From NCBI GenBank assembly GCA_947471745.1, contig CANJKZ010001112.1:968001-1032000 (forward strand): DNA of 64,000 bases. Reading direction: 5' to 3'. The notes below the pieces were generated by a model. The model made no database searches and was not told the origin of the DNA. It saw only the letters and a list, made by a program, of their open reading frames with translations. How positions within the stretch are numbered: position 1 is the stretch's first letter; each line of letters opens with the position of its first letter. Below, one piece after another: positions 54,101 through 63,238 of the stretch. The position numbers and the translations under genes were made by a program. The stretch comes from Closterium sp. Naga37s-1 (lineage: Eukaryota > Streptophyta > Zygnematophyceae > Desmidiales > Closteriaceae).

Positions 54101-55944
54101 GGATTGGAGAATGCCGCGCTCGCAATAGCGCCCCACATACTCTCTCCGTAGTCCTCCTCCGTTGCTGCCTCTGGGTTCTCCTCACCCTTTTGCTGCTCCT
54201 TGGTTGCTGCACCACTCTCCTTAGGTTCACTGAACTTGCTGGTCCCTCCAGGTTTGCTCTTCTTGAGCTCATTCTCCTTAGCGCGACCGTTCGCGCCATC
54301 GTCGCTACCGACCGCTCCATCCTTGGTGCTGATGCTTGCTGCCACTTGCCTCTCCTTAGGCATAGGGACCACTGGGATCTGCCACATCTCGTTGTAGACA
54401 TCCCTGTCCTCATGAAGGTCCCAAAGAATTCGATCGCCAAGCCTTGCGGTGTAGGTCTTGGCTCCCTTCGAGTTCGTGTCCATGCCGGCCTTTGCCAACC
54501 GCCGCACGGAAATCAGGTTTGCAGCAAGGCTGGGCACCCAAAGCACGTTCGTGAGGCCCACCATCTTCCCATCAGCACCCTTGAACATGGCCTTGCCCAT
54601 GCCTTTCACCTCTGCTCGCTGCCCCAAAGCCGATGTGACATGCTTCACCGGTGACGGCTCGAGTTCGGTGAGCAAGTCCGGGCGAGGTGTCATGCTATAG
54701 GTAGCGCCACTATCAATCACCCAATAGTCCAGGGGGTGTAGGGTCACCTTCCCCACAGCTGCTGGCTCCTCAAAGCCTTCATCCTTCTCTGGACCAGCCG
54801 GTACTTGCGTCAACACGAAGTAGAATAGACCCGGGTATCGATCGTCGCTCGGGTCCTTGTCGTTGTCCCCGCTCTTCATGTTTGCAGCTCCGCCACCGCG
54901 ACCGCCACGGCCTCCACGGCCTCGTCCTCTCCCTCCTCCTGCTCCTCTACCCTCTTGGCCTTGAGCAGGGGTCCAACCATCAGGGAGTTTGTAGCAGTCG
55001 CGCCACATGTGTCCGCTCTTGTGGCAATAGTGACACTCGCCGTCGAATCGGCCGCGACCGCGTCCGTAGCTCTTGTCGTCGCTGCCGTAACCGCCACTCC
55101 TGCGGCCTCCGCCGAAGTTGCTGCCACCAAACCTTCCTCCCCCTCGTCCTCTGCCTCTTCCTCGACCATATCCACGGCCGATGCTCGCTGCCCCAGCGCC
55201 ATCCGCACTCGCCAACTCACGGCGGCGGAAATCCTCTTGAAGGATAGCTCGCTTCACGTCTTCAAGCGAGAGGCGGGGCAAGTCGCAATTAAGGTTGATG
55301 ATGAGCGAGGACCATGACTCTGGGAGTAAGGCCAGCAACTTGGTCTTCTTTTGGAGCTCACTGTAGTTCAAATCAGCTCCCTCAAGCCGCGTCAACAAGT
55401 CGAAGAATTTCTGCACCCCTTCTTCAACCGCTTCGTCTTCTTCAATTCGTAGTGCCGCCATTTGCCGTTCCAACACCACCGCTACCGCCGCTGTTGCAGG
55501 AGCATGTACACCCTTGAGAGCAGCCCATGCCTTTGGTCCTTTCTCTGGTTCACGCTGGAATGGCTTGATGTGACGGATCTGACTGCTCCGCAACGCTTGC
55601 CCAAGTAAGAGATAGCCTTGTGCGCTCTTCCGCAACCACGGGCTCTTCTCCGGGTCGTTCTCGGGGCGCTTCTCCGTTCCTTCCATCACCTCCAGCAGGT
55701 CATAGTGGTCAAAGATGTTCTCCATCTTGAAGGACCATTCAGCAAAGTTGTCACCGTTGAACTTGTCAAGCCCAAACACCCTAGGCTCATCCCTGGGTGG
55801 GCCAAGACTTGGTTGCATGGGCGCCATGGCTGAATCACGGGGTTGGCCTTGAGCTTGAGCTTCTCCACTGCCACCAGCACCTCTGCCACCCCTTTCCTCA
55901 GGTCCAGACATTGTCGAAACTGCTCCAAGGGGCTCTGATACCAC
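51142..55944 (-). CDS. Copia-2 Gag-Pol polyprotein, intact
   Basis: 1600 residues without stop or shift. Domains in order: UBN2 Gag (about 60-250; FGLDKFNGDNFAEWSFKMEN), RGG-rich basic region, CCHC knuckle (CHYCHKSGHMWRDC, about 305), second RGG stretch, aspartic protease with DSGATYSM (about 415), GAG-pre-integrase (LHRRMGHVA ... CPTCIQAK), integrase core with Asp in VVMDVVGPL, Asp in RTDRGGEF and Glu in NGIAERANRTI. The RT has MDIVTAFLNG and FMVVYVDDILIFS. The RNase H has AYSDASYASEPEDMTSVGGF and SSVESEYMALF. All catalytic residues are present. The first Met is just inside the PBS. It should be able to act in its own mobilisation if expressed. Confidence 0.97.
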   Translation of the reverse strand: MVSEPLGAVSTMSGPEERGGRGAGGSGEAQAQGQPRDSAMAPMQPSLGPPRDEPRVFGLDKFNGDNFAEWSFKMENIFDHYDLLEVMEGTEKRPENDPEKSPWLRKSAQGYLLLGQALRSSQIRHIKPFQREPEKGPKAWAALKGVHAPATAAVAVVLERQMAALRIEEDEAVEEGVQKFFDLLTRLEGADLNYSELQKKTKLLALLPESWSSLIINLNCDLPRLSLEDVKRAILQEDFRRRELASADGAGAASIGRGYGRGRGRGRGGGRFGGSNFGGGRRSGGYGSDDKSYGRGRGRFDGECHYCHKSGHMWRDCYKLPDGWTPAQGQEGRGAGGGRGRGRGGRGGRGGGAANMKSGDNDKDPSDDRYPGLFYFVLTQVPAGPEKDEGFEEPAAVGKVTLHPLDYWVIDSGATYSMTPRPDLLTELEPSPVKHVTSALGQRAEVKGMGKAMFKGADGKMVGLTNVLWVPSLAANLISVRRLAKAGMDTNSKGAKTYTARLGDRILWDLHEDRDVYNEMWQIPVVPMPKERQVAASISTKDGAVGSDDGANGRAKENELKKSKPGGTSKFSEPKESGAATKEQQKGEENPEAATEEDYGESMWGAIASAAFSNPTSATGECDWLTLHRRMGHVALPILQQLVKNEMVAGIRVKGEPDEVLGCPTCIQAKFTRFPFPSSEATAKAPLDEVVMDVVGPLKLGAAGAEYFLTIVDVYTRMTWVYVLAKKSDVAETLKTDWFPMVERQQDRLVKSIRTDRGGEFLSKEFGLWLKKNGIRHSLTMPYSPAMNGIAERANRTITEAARGLLIEAGLPDYFWPDAVRSACVAKNRALTHVGADKWVPYVEWLGRKPKVDMLRVFGCMCMALVPKHLRHNKLGAKAVWAVHLGMAQNSKGWLLWDPFTKKFLVSRDCKFMENFMYKDWKAENEAKIGVRFGEVKSSGLEHVELPLELSSGSTTTRQSSLVNGGEEANDAEEEEEEVQQVSERAPSLPSRTTSAPRIRATPQQRQGLQVPAAEEEGRGKRRFQPPNRLTYDAPGKQGKTALAGAAMMVGDDEESDYEECAFAFFSPMEMPGEPATLKEALESSDAEEWKKAMESELKSIEENDTFELVELPEGRTAITSKWLFKIKSDADGKIERYKSRLVAKGYQQKEKVDFKELFAPVVKPTTLRTLFAGAAIKGWVVKQMDIVTAFLNGILEEEIFMAQPEGFDDGSGRVWELKKALYGLKQAPRQWYMKLREVLEGIGFTPSTADHSLFMLGEGEQRSFMVVYVDDILIFSPSSDLVKEVMLKLQDKFKCKALGDVSFYLGLHIERDVEKRCMRVHQRKYLEALAANFGQSEGHVATPFPSGFKCVKGPEEESVGEEERRRFHSLVGSLMYAAVNTRPDVAFATGQLARVVQCPNEEQVAAGMRVAKYLGQTPTVGLQYSAAAQRRQKGADGVEPGRLFLTAYSDASYASEPEDMTSVGGFICCVGGGPTAWESKKQVDQALSSVESEYMALFRAVREIVWQRRLLAELGEEQQGPTPLYCDSQGAIALAKNPVLHGLTKHMRVKWHWTRSMVTAGEVELRYVKTTGQPADMMTKRLVEQQHWKCCKLAGMALN
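55931..55943 (-). other. Copia-2 primer-binding site
   Basis: The minus strand reads TGGTATCAGAGCC two bases after the 5' LTR, a perfect match to the initiator tRNA-Met 3' end. Confidence 0.95.
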
Positions 55945-55945
55945 T

Positions 55946-56758
55946 TGTTATAGTCACAATAGGCTTGAATGTGCCTAAAACGAAAGATAGAGAGCACAGA
56001 CGGATTTCTGCACAGCGGCTTCAAACCTTGATAGCGTTCTGCTCACAGCTGCAAATGACTTGATTCAAATTGGATCTGGAGCGTCTTCACGTCGTCTACA
56101 ATTAGCAATTTAGATTGCACGATTTGATAAAGAATTGACGACACAGCGTCGGTTTGAACGAACGGTACTATGGCAGCCACTATAGTCTTAGAACACAAGA
56201 TAGGAAGAGTTACGAGTTGGGAATGACTCCCAGCTCCTACAAACCCCAAGAGCCGAGGTACAGTGATGTGGAACAGTGCCACACTGTCCCCAACCACGAA
56301 GGGTCTCGAAACTACCCTTCACTAGGGCCTACACCAAGTGAAATGTTACACTACACAAAGTAATGTAACTATCTTCAATATCTTGAGGTGTACCCTTTTT
56401 GGCGAGCTTCGAAATCACTTGAGGCTTGACACCAAGGCTCGGGCTCTTCATCACAAACTCATCCTTGAGTTCTTGATGGGTCTGCTGCACACACCTGCGA
56501 CACGCCGAACGTTCGACACAGGACAAAATAGAAACCGCGCACGACAAAATAGAAACCGCGCGCGAGACACAAACGACCGCGTAACACGCGTCTAGCGATA
56601 ACTCGCTATTGACTCGACACACACACTCGACATCAACATTCACACACAATTATAAGCATGAAATATATATTATCCCATGCCCTCATACCATTCCATACAC
56701 ACACACATTCACGCACACGGACAACAAGCCGAGTGCAAACCGTAGGGTTGCATCAACA
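55946..56758 (-). repeat. Copia-2 5' LTR
   Basis: 813 bp. On the plus strand it begins TGTTATAGTCAC and ends GGTTGCATCAACA. It drives the minus-strand gag-pol. Confidence 0.95.
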
Positions 56759-56763
56759 CATCT

Positions 56764-57529
56764 CCGCCTTCACTAGGGCCAGCGCCTCAGTGTCAGCAGT
56801 AGAAAAAACCAAGTCGTCGACGTACACAAGAACGTAGAAAGGTGGCAGGGTAGTGTCGGTGCGTAGAAACAACGACGGGTCAGCAGAGGAATGAGCAAAC
56901 CCAAGAGCCGCAAGTGTAGTCCTCGGTGTGTCGTGCCACTCTCGGGGCGCCTGGCGGAGACCGTAGACTGGCCGCCGGAGGCTTCACTGGGTACCCGCAG
57001 GAAACGACCCAGTGAAGCCAGGTGGGCGGCGCAGCCAGATCTCCTTGTGAAGGCTGCCCTGCAAGAAAGCTGTGGAGAATCGAGGGAGTGCAGCTCATAG
57101 CACGCTGTGTAGTCACGCTGTGCTGCAACGTGCAGCAGCACCCGAAGAGTAGTTATCTGACTGAAGCCTCGAGCAACGTGACGCGCCTTGAAGGCAGGCG
57201 GAGAACCCGGCGGCCGCTTCACTCTGAAAATCCACATGCCATCCACTATGTTTGCCCCAGTTTGAGGAGCATCATCGACGTAGGTGCCTGTGGACTTCCA
57301 GGAAGCCGTCTCTGCGTCCATGGCCGTCTGCCACTGAGAGGAGTACTCACCCGCGATCACCTCAGCGTAAGAGCGCGAGGTAGGGATGTCAAGTGCATCC
57401 GGGTCTCCCTCAGGGCAAAGCAGCATGGACGCGAAACGAGGTAAAGCGACCGCAAGACACTCAAGCTCAAACTGTCTGTCCTCAAGGACGTCACTGCTAA
57501 GGGCAGGCTCACCCCCGACGGACGGAGGA
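56764..57529 (-). pseudogene. Copia-3 RT N-terminal part
   Basis: Reads PEGDPDALDIPTSRSYAEVI, MWIFRVKRPPGSPPAFKARH and VARGFSQ. A deletion after FSQ is followed by TTLRVLLHVAAQRD and further shifts. Near Copia-2 the YVDD box is kept in another frame (VLVYVDDLVFSTADTEALAL). Several frames are needed, so it cannot encode an active enzyme. Confidence 0.85.
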
Positions 57530-57898
57530 TGTGAGAGTACGACGGCTTATGCCAGCTATGCTTGCTTGCCTCTACTTTATTATGCTATTTCTAGCATAGG
57601 ATAATTATATGCATGCATGAATTGCTTGATTTCCTAGGCTAGGTGCTTTCCTATATTTTATTATAGTTATAGCACCGAGCTAGGTTGCGTGCACCGAATT
57701 CTGGCTTTTCGGTTGTCACCGAATTGCCTTCTACCGAATTCGGGAAGGCTCTGTTCGGGACGCTTTGCGACCCTCAGAACCTTCGCGTAACACCTGGTTA
57801 CTGGGCCTTGTGTCGAGCCTATATATAGCCTCGTGTTGTTCCCATGTGATGCATTCAATTCAAACTCTCTTTTCTGAGCTCGATCCTAGATCCTCACA
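57530..57898 (+). mobile_element. Solo LTR inserted in Copia-3
   Basis: 369 bp bounded by a perfect 5-bp duplication GAGGA (57525-57529 and 57899-57903), ends TGTGAGAG...CTCACA. A TATATATAG box at about 57820 suggests plus orientation. The Copia-3 coding sequence resumes in frame on the far side. The family differs from Copia-1, 2, 3 and 5. Confidence 0.9.
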
Positions 57899-57903
57899 GA
57901 GGA

Positions 57904-59717
57904 CAGACAGACTCAGACTCAGTAACAAGACTCGCGACGTAGTCAAACACAGCAGTAGATTCAAAGTCAGGGTCAGTGACGACAGTAGCGAGGAGACGAG
58001 TGACAGTAGTAGTGGCAGCACGAGCAAGGTCGGACTCAGGGTCAGGAACGTGCGGAAGAGAGGACGTGGGAGGCTTAGGCAGGACAACACGCTGTGGAAC
58101 AGAGGAAGGACGAAGTGCCATACCGTGAGTACCTGGGACATCAGGAGGACGAGGACGGGCGACACGACGAGCACGAACAGGTGTGGAAGCACGAGTCTCA
58201 GGCTCACGACGCTTAGTCAGGGACTCAGTCACCTCAGTGTGAGGAGTAGGAGCAGGCAGTGGGGAGCCAGGCAGTAGCTGTGGTTGAGACTGGTCTGCCG
58301 GTGGACACACGAGAGGTGGAGTGAGGCCAGTGGAAGACGGAAGAATAAGAACCTGGCGAAGGACCGAGTCAGGCGGCAGCAGGGACGACTGCGGCTGTGG
58401 GTAGAAAAACAGTCGGCGCGGGACAGTACCAGCAGCTCCAGCGCTACTGCACCAGCAGCACCAGCACCTCCAGCACCAGCAGCTCCAGTAGCACCTCCAG
58501 CACCTCCAGCACCAGCAGCACCACCTGCTCCGGCAGCTCCAACACCTCTAGTACCTCCAGCTCCAGCGCCTCCAGCACCAGTAGCACCTCTAGCACCAGC
58601 AGCACCACCAGCTCCGGCAGCTCCAGTACCTCCAGTATGAGCACCTCCAGGACCAGCAGCTGCAGCACCTCCAGGACCAGCAGCTGCAGCACCTCCAGTA
58701 CCTCCAGCTCTAGCGCCTCCAGAACCAGCAATACCTCCAGCACCTCCAGCACCAGCAGCGCCAGCACCTCCAGCACCAACTGGACCTCCAGGACTAGCAG
58801 CTCCAGCACCTCCAGCACTAGTAGCACCTCCAAGACTAGCAGCTCCAGCACCTCCAGCACTAGTAGCACCTCCAGGATTAGGAGCTCCGGCACCTCTAGC
58901 ACCAGCAGCACCTCCAGTACCTCTAGGACTAGCAGCTCCAGCACCTCTAGCACCAACAGCACCTCTAGTACCTCCACTACGAGCAGCACCTCCAGCAGTA
59001 CCTCGTGTACAGCAGCACCTCCAGCACCTCCAGCAGTACCTCCAGCTGGGTCACCCACAGCTCCACCGCCACAAGGACTCGCAGCACCCCCAGAGTCAGC
59101 ACCCTTAGTCGCGGCACCCCCAGAACCCTCACACTCTGTCTCATCACCCCCAAAACCCTCACCCCCAGGCTCATCACCAGCAGTCTCAGCTCTAGAGTCC
59201 GCAGCAGTAGGCTGCGGAGGTGGCGAAGACGGCCGAGGCGGAAAACCAGGGGGAGTCTCCAAGCGTGGAGAGCGGCGAGTGGCCGTTGTGTTGTCAGCGG
59301 CAGGGTCACCCCCCTCAGCGGGGCCAGAGGAGTCAGAAGAGATCTCCAAAGGCTCAACCAAGAGGGGTGGGTCTACCTGAGACACCCCTGAGGGAGCAAG
59401 ACCCTGTGGGGGAAGGGGGACTACCGGGGGGGGGACTGGTACCAGGAAGAGAGGCGCTAGGGGGACCGGGTGGGACGCGTGCGGGTGTAGCCTGTAGAAA
59501 CAGACTGACTCGTCAAAGGTGACGTCCTGGGAGGAGAACACGCGACGGTCGCGCGGGTAGTAGAACTGCCACGGCGGAGCGTCGGTTGGGAAGCCAAGGA
59601 AGACGCAGCGGAGAGTGCGAGAGGAGAGCTTGCTCGCTTTGGCATCGCGAACAAGGGAGAGCGCCCCCCAGACCCGAAAAACCGACGCATCGCCAACCTT
59701 CCCCGTCCACCGGAGGG
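57904..59717 (-). pseudogene. Copia-3 integrase C terminus and repetitive linker
   Basis: Minus strand from the right LTR: TLRWTGKVGDASVFRVWGAL, KLSSRTLRCVFLGFPTDAPP and SSQDVTFDESVCFYRLHPH, then a Pro/Ser-rich part (GVSQVDPPLLVEPLEISSDS, TRRSPRLETPPGFPPRPSSP), an Ala/Gly-type repetitive linker (58440-59000) and VTESESV just before the solo LTR. The rve catalytic core is absent. Frame changes occur within the repeat. Confidence 0.85.
58440..59030. repeat. CAGCACCTC-type triplet-based repeat in Copia-3
   Basis: About 590 bp of (CCAGCACCT)n-like sequence, 9-bp and 15-bp units mixed. On the minus strand the original frame would encode GAGGAG-type Gly/Ala repeats. It keeps several frames open. 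Confidence 0.9.
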
Positions 59718-59843
59718 TGTTAGAATGAGAAGGTTGGTTGGACTAGGAAGAATGAGAGTACAAGTACAAAACCTAGAATTGTGTACCCCCTAAGGCTAAA
59801 CCCACTATAGCCTACAGGACTGTAACATATATGATGTTTGACA
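59718..59843 (-). repeat. Copia-3-type right LTR (126 bp)
   Basis: Same family as 48994-49118. In the minus direction it is followed at once by pol, not by a primer-binding site, and preceded by a purine tract and 3'-end sequence (59844-60060). Confidence 0.72.
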
Positions 59844-60480
59844 CACCCCCATAGGCGAAGTGGGGGAGAGCAAAGGGGCCACAAGACCAGTCAAGAAAGG
59901 CAAAGCAAGCTCAGGGTGGATCACAAAGTCACCACACACACTGAGCACAAGCAAAGGGCCACAAGGCCAGTTCACATGCAGAGGCATATATGCAACACAA
60001 ACAGCACAGTGATCTCTACCTAGCAATGCAAACATGCAGGTATATATATAGATCACAGTACAAGCAAAGCTTGCGCGTCTGTGTGGCTATTGCTGCGCGT
60101 GCGTGCAGCTATGGCCACGCGTGCGTGCTGCTAATGTCGCGTGTTCGTGCAGCTAATAATGCTCGTGAATGCGGCTAATGCTGCGCGTGCGCGCGTTCAC
60201 ATGTGCGGCTACGACTGCACGTGCGCATGGGTCTGCAGCGCGCTAGCGGGCTGGCGAGCTACACATAGGGCAGAATACGGGTGAGGCGCGGGTGACGCGC
60301 GGGGCTAAACGGGTGTCGCGCTCAAGGCAGTACAGGTGACGCGCGAGCTAAGGGGGGGTGGCAGGGCGCTTCGGGTATTAAGTGGCTACATTCTAGATCG
60401 GGGCACGGGGTATTGGGCCCATATGAATATGAAATTGTACACATAGACAAACATAAACTAAACATATAAAATATATGCTG
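59844..60480. other. 3'-end sequence of a second Copia-3-type copy, then GC-rich filler
   Basis: 59844-60060 resembles the 3' untranslated region next to the left LTR (CTCAGGGTGGATC, GGGCCACAA-GCCAGTTCACA). 60070-60200 has CGTGCGTGCAGCTA-like imperfect repeats. No gene seen. Confidence 0.6.
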
Positions 60481-62106
60481 ACATCCACGACCTGACCTGC
60501 CCGTATTACCCGCAGCAGAATGGCATGGCGGGGCGGGAGATGAGGACGGTGCTGCTGCACACGGGCGTGCAGCACCACCAGGTAGTCAACACGTCGGACG
60601 TGGTGTTTACGAAACGATGTCGCTGGAGGCTTGGAAGTCGGAGCACGGGCCGGCGTCGGGGCGGACGTAGGTCAACCCGCCGACAGACACCTCGACAACG
60701 ACGCTCCCTCTGCTCACCGAAGTCGGTAAGCTTGGTGATGACGACGTTGAGGCCAAGGCCGAGGCCGTCTGCCCTCCTTCCGCACCCCTTGTTGCCGATC
60801 TTCGTCAGCCGGCGGCGATGAGGAGAGAAGTGGGGCGTCGCCTGTGGCTCCGGCCAAGAGCATCGCCGGTGGCCGACATGACGTTAGGCCAGGGGAGCAG
60901 CAGGCAGAGGATATACAACCAACTAGGTTGAAGTCGGCAACGGTGGCGTCGGCCTGGAAGCAGCCGAAGGGGGAGCAGCCAGCAGTAAAGCCGACCGAGG
61001 AGCAGTTGGCGATCGGGTAGTCAGCAGGGGAGCCGACAACAGAGCTGAAGTCGACAGGGACGCCGACCTCGGTGCAGCTGGATGCCGAGGGCAGCGACGC
61101 CAGGGCCGATGGAGGGGAGCAGTCGGACGCCGAGGACTCCAACGTGGTGGAGGTCCAACCTGGACCAAGGTGTACACGCCGAATACGAAAGCCGCCCGAT
61201 TTCTTCGTACCAGCCGCCTTCATCACGGTGTAGGACGTGGTCGACGACGACCTGCTGTACAATGATGCCGAGGAGGGTGAGGACCTGCCGGCTCGACCCG
61301 ACATGTACGCCAACCTCAAGCGCCGCTGGGACGTCTTGACGATTACGGAAAAGGAGGCGCTGGCGACCTGGAAGGGCCTGGCGGTGAAGGCCGCCATGGA
61401 GGAGGAGATCTGCAGCCTTATGAGCATGGGGACATGGGAGCTGGTTGAACGCCCACCCGGGGTGAACATCATGAAGAACCGGTGGTTGCTGACGACGAAT
61501 TACCACAACGACGACACCATAGAGTGCGAAAAGGCAGGGCTGATCGTGAAGGACTTCACGCAGGTGTATGGCGCTGACTACGACGAGACGTACATCACGC
61601 TGAGGATCTTCCTTAGCATCGTCGTTGTCTTCAACCTCAACCTGATGCAGCTCGACATGAAGAACGCCTTCTTGCAGAGCAAGCTCTACCGGGTGCTGTA
61701 CATATACCAGCCGGACTACTTCAAGGACGGAACCGGCAGGTGTATAAGCTGCTGAAGAGCCTCTACGGGCTGAAGCAGCCGATACTGGCTGAAGCAGCTG
61801 CTGTTGCTGTGGTACAAGGCTCTCAACGACGTGCTAAGCGGCGCCGGGTGGAAAAAGAGCTAGGATGATGAGGCCCTTTACTTCAAGGTCGACGCCAACA
61901 AAGTGGCCTGCTGGGTCTGGTCTACATCAACGACCTGCTCGCCGCCAGCAGCAGTGCCGCGATGCTGAAGGAGCTGCTAGAGGCCGCGAGCTGCGCGAGA
62001 TTTCGACGGTGCAGAAGTACCCCGGGCTGGAGATGGTGCGTAACAGGCTGGCGAGGAAGCTGTGGCTGCACCAATAGGGATACGCCGAGAAGCTGCGTAG
62101 GCGTTT
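60480..62106 (+). pseudogene. Copia-4: decayed copia pol, plus strand
   Basis: Starts with the end of an integrase core (DIHDLTCPYYPQQNGMAGRE; the catalytic Glu of AERxNRT is Gly). After about 700 bp of degenerate linker comes RT: MEEEICSLMSMGTWELVERP, MQLDMKNAFLQSKLY, KLLKSLYGLKQ and VYINDLLAASS, where the YVDD box is YIND and has lost an Asp. Stops and shifts are numerous. It ends at RRRF, where Copia-5 is inserted at 62107. Clearly dead. Confidence 0.83.
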
Positions 62107-63192
62107 TGTTGGGTGCAAATTCACATTGCACGACATCCTGCCGTCTGTTTGTACGAGGATGCGTGTGCGAATGGATTGGGTGTGAATGGAATGTTCATGT
62201 GTTTGTTTGCTTTCGCAATCGCTTGAAGCATTTGTAGGTACTCGCACATTCTGCGCTTTGGCACAACATTGTACGCGCTATGAACAGTACAAGCAGAAAG
62301 GACGAGCTCGCAAAGGAACCCAAGATGGAAGTTTTGCGGTTCGGTTGATTGATTGCGCAGATTCAGTTCTATCCAACTCGAAATTGTACTGTTTTGTTTG
62401 GTTGACTATAGTGTAGCAGGGCAGGCACTATAGGGGTACAATTTAGGTGAAGGTTGGATGTTGTTTGTCTGTATCTGCATGCTACAGGGCCAGGGAAAAC
62501 CAGCAGAACCAGCATTTGGCTGGTTGGGCAAAGACAAAACAGGTTCTGTTTTTAGGACCTGAACCTGGTTGTTATTTTCCGAGGTTGGAAAAACAGAACC
62601 AGAGGTTGTTTACCAACCTACCACCTGCTGTTTTGTCCAGCCAGGTTGGTTCTTTTGCTTGGAATTATTTGGGATCATCCCTGGTTGTTCCCAGGTTGAT
62701 TCCCAAGGTCCTTGCTAGCTAGAACTATTTATTCATTCTCTGTCTGTACCTGGAAATAGTCAATTTGATTCAGCGAATTCCTCCCTTCCTGGATTTCGTT
62801 TCCACGCGGTGCGACGGCGGAATGCTACCCGAGTCAACGCTAGTACGCTAGCACTCCAACAATAGGCAAACGCTGTTTGAGCCATAACTTCGTAATGGCA
62901 AAACTTTTCGTGAGGCAACTTGGTTCATTTTAAAGCTCTTGGAGTGAGCTTCGATATAGAAAAGTCTCAGCTTAATCTGATCGACGGTCTGCACAATACG
63001 GTGCGCGACGTACAAGGTACTCTTGTTATTTTGGCTAAGTCATTCTTGACTCCTCTCTCTACAAACTCGGGCCTGAGGATAGGGGCTGGTCTTGTACCAG
63101 GCACCCAAGGACCCTTGGAGATGACCCCGAGGAGAGGTTTTAAGTTTGATAAAGTCTTAATAGCTTGAGTTTATTAGGCCCTTCCACCAACA
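62107..63192 (+). repeat. Copia-5 5' LTR (about 1086 bp)
   Basis: Starts TGTTGGGTGC and ends CCTTCCACCAACA (TGTTGG/CCAACA ends). The right end is fixed by the PBS; the left end is chosen from the inverted ends and the break in Copia-4 homology. The 62480-62720 part is rich in CAGGTTGGTT/AACCAGCA-like words. Confidence 0.68.
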
Positions 63193-63195
63193 AGC

Positions 63196-63207
63196 TGGTA
63201 TCAGAGC
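63196..63207 (+). other. Copia-5 primer-binding site
   Basis: TGGTATCAGAGC three bases after the LTR, complementary to initiator tRNA-Met. Confidence 0.93.
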
Positions 63208-63238
63208 TGCGTTATAGTGATCCTCGTTATAGGTAGCG

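Larger units (their letters stand above)
50288..56758 (-). mobile_element. Copia-2: young, apparently complete copia retrotransposon (6471 bp)
   Basis: Two 813-bp LTRs (50288-51100 and 55946-56758), a perfect 5-bp target duplication CATCT (50283-50287 and 56759-56763), a perfect initiator-Met primer-binding site, a purine tract and an uninterrupted 1600-codon gag-pol. I count about six differences between the LTRs, under 1%. It is inserted in the RT coding region of Copia-3. Confidence 0.97.
48994..59843 (-). mobile_element. Copia-3: old copia element with ~125-bp LTRs, 5'-truncated and twice interrupted
   Basis: Short LTR-like ends at 48994-49118 and 59718-59843 (TGTCAG/TGTTAG start, TCACA/TGACA end, shared GTACAAGTAC and CACTATAGCCTAC). 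Each is flanked on the right by the purine-tract-like CACC(T/C)CCATAGG. Inside, on the minus strand, lie the integrase C terminus, RT and RNase H. A solo LTR (57530-57898) and Copia-2 (50288-56758) are inserted in the coding part. PBS, gag, protease and the integrase core are missing: pol starts directly at the right LTR. Confidence 0.82.

Noticed and set aside
51142-55944. Host-gene interpretation of the 1600-codon frame
   Set aside because: Gag, protease, integrase, RT and RNase H order with LTRs and target duplication shows a copia retrotransposon.
58397-59380. Plus-strand Ser/Thr-rich 327-codon frame (STSSTSS repeats), mucin-like
   Set aside because: Antisense of the Copia-3 linker repeat; flanking minus-strand sequence is clear copia pol.
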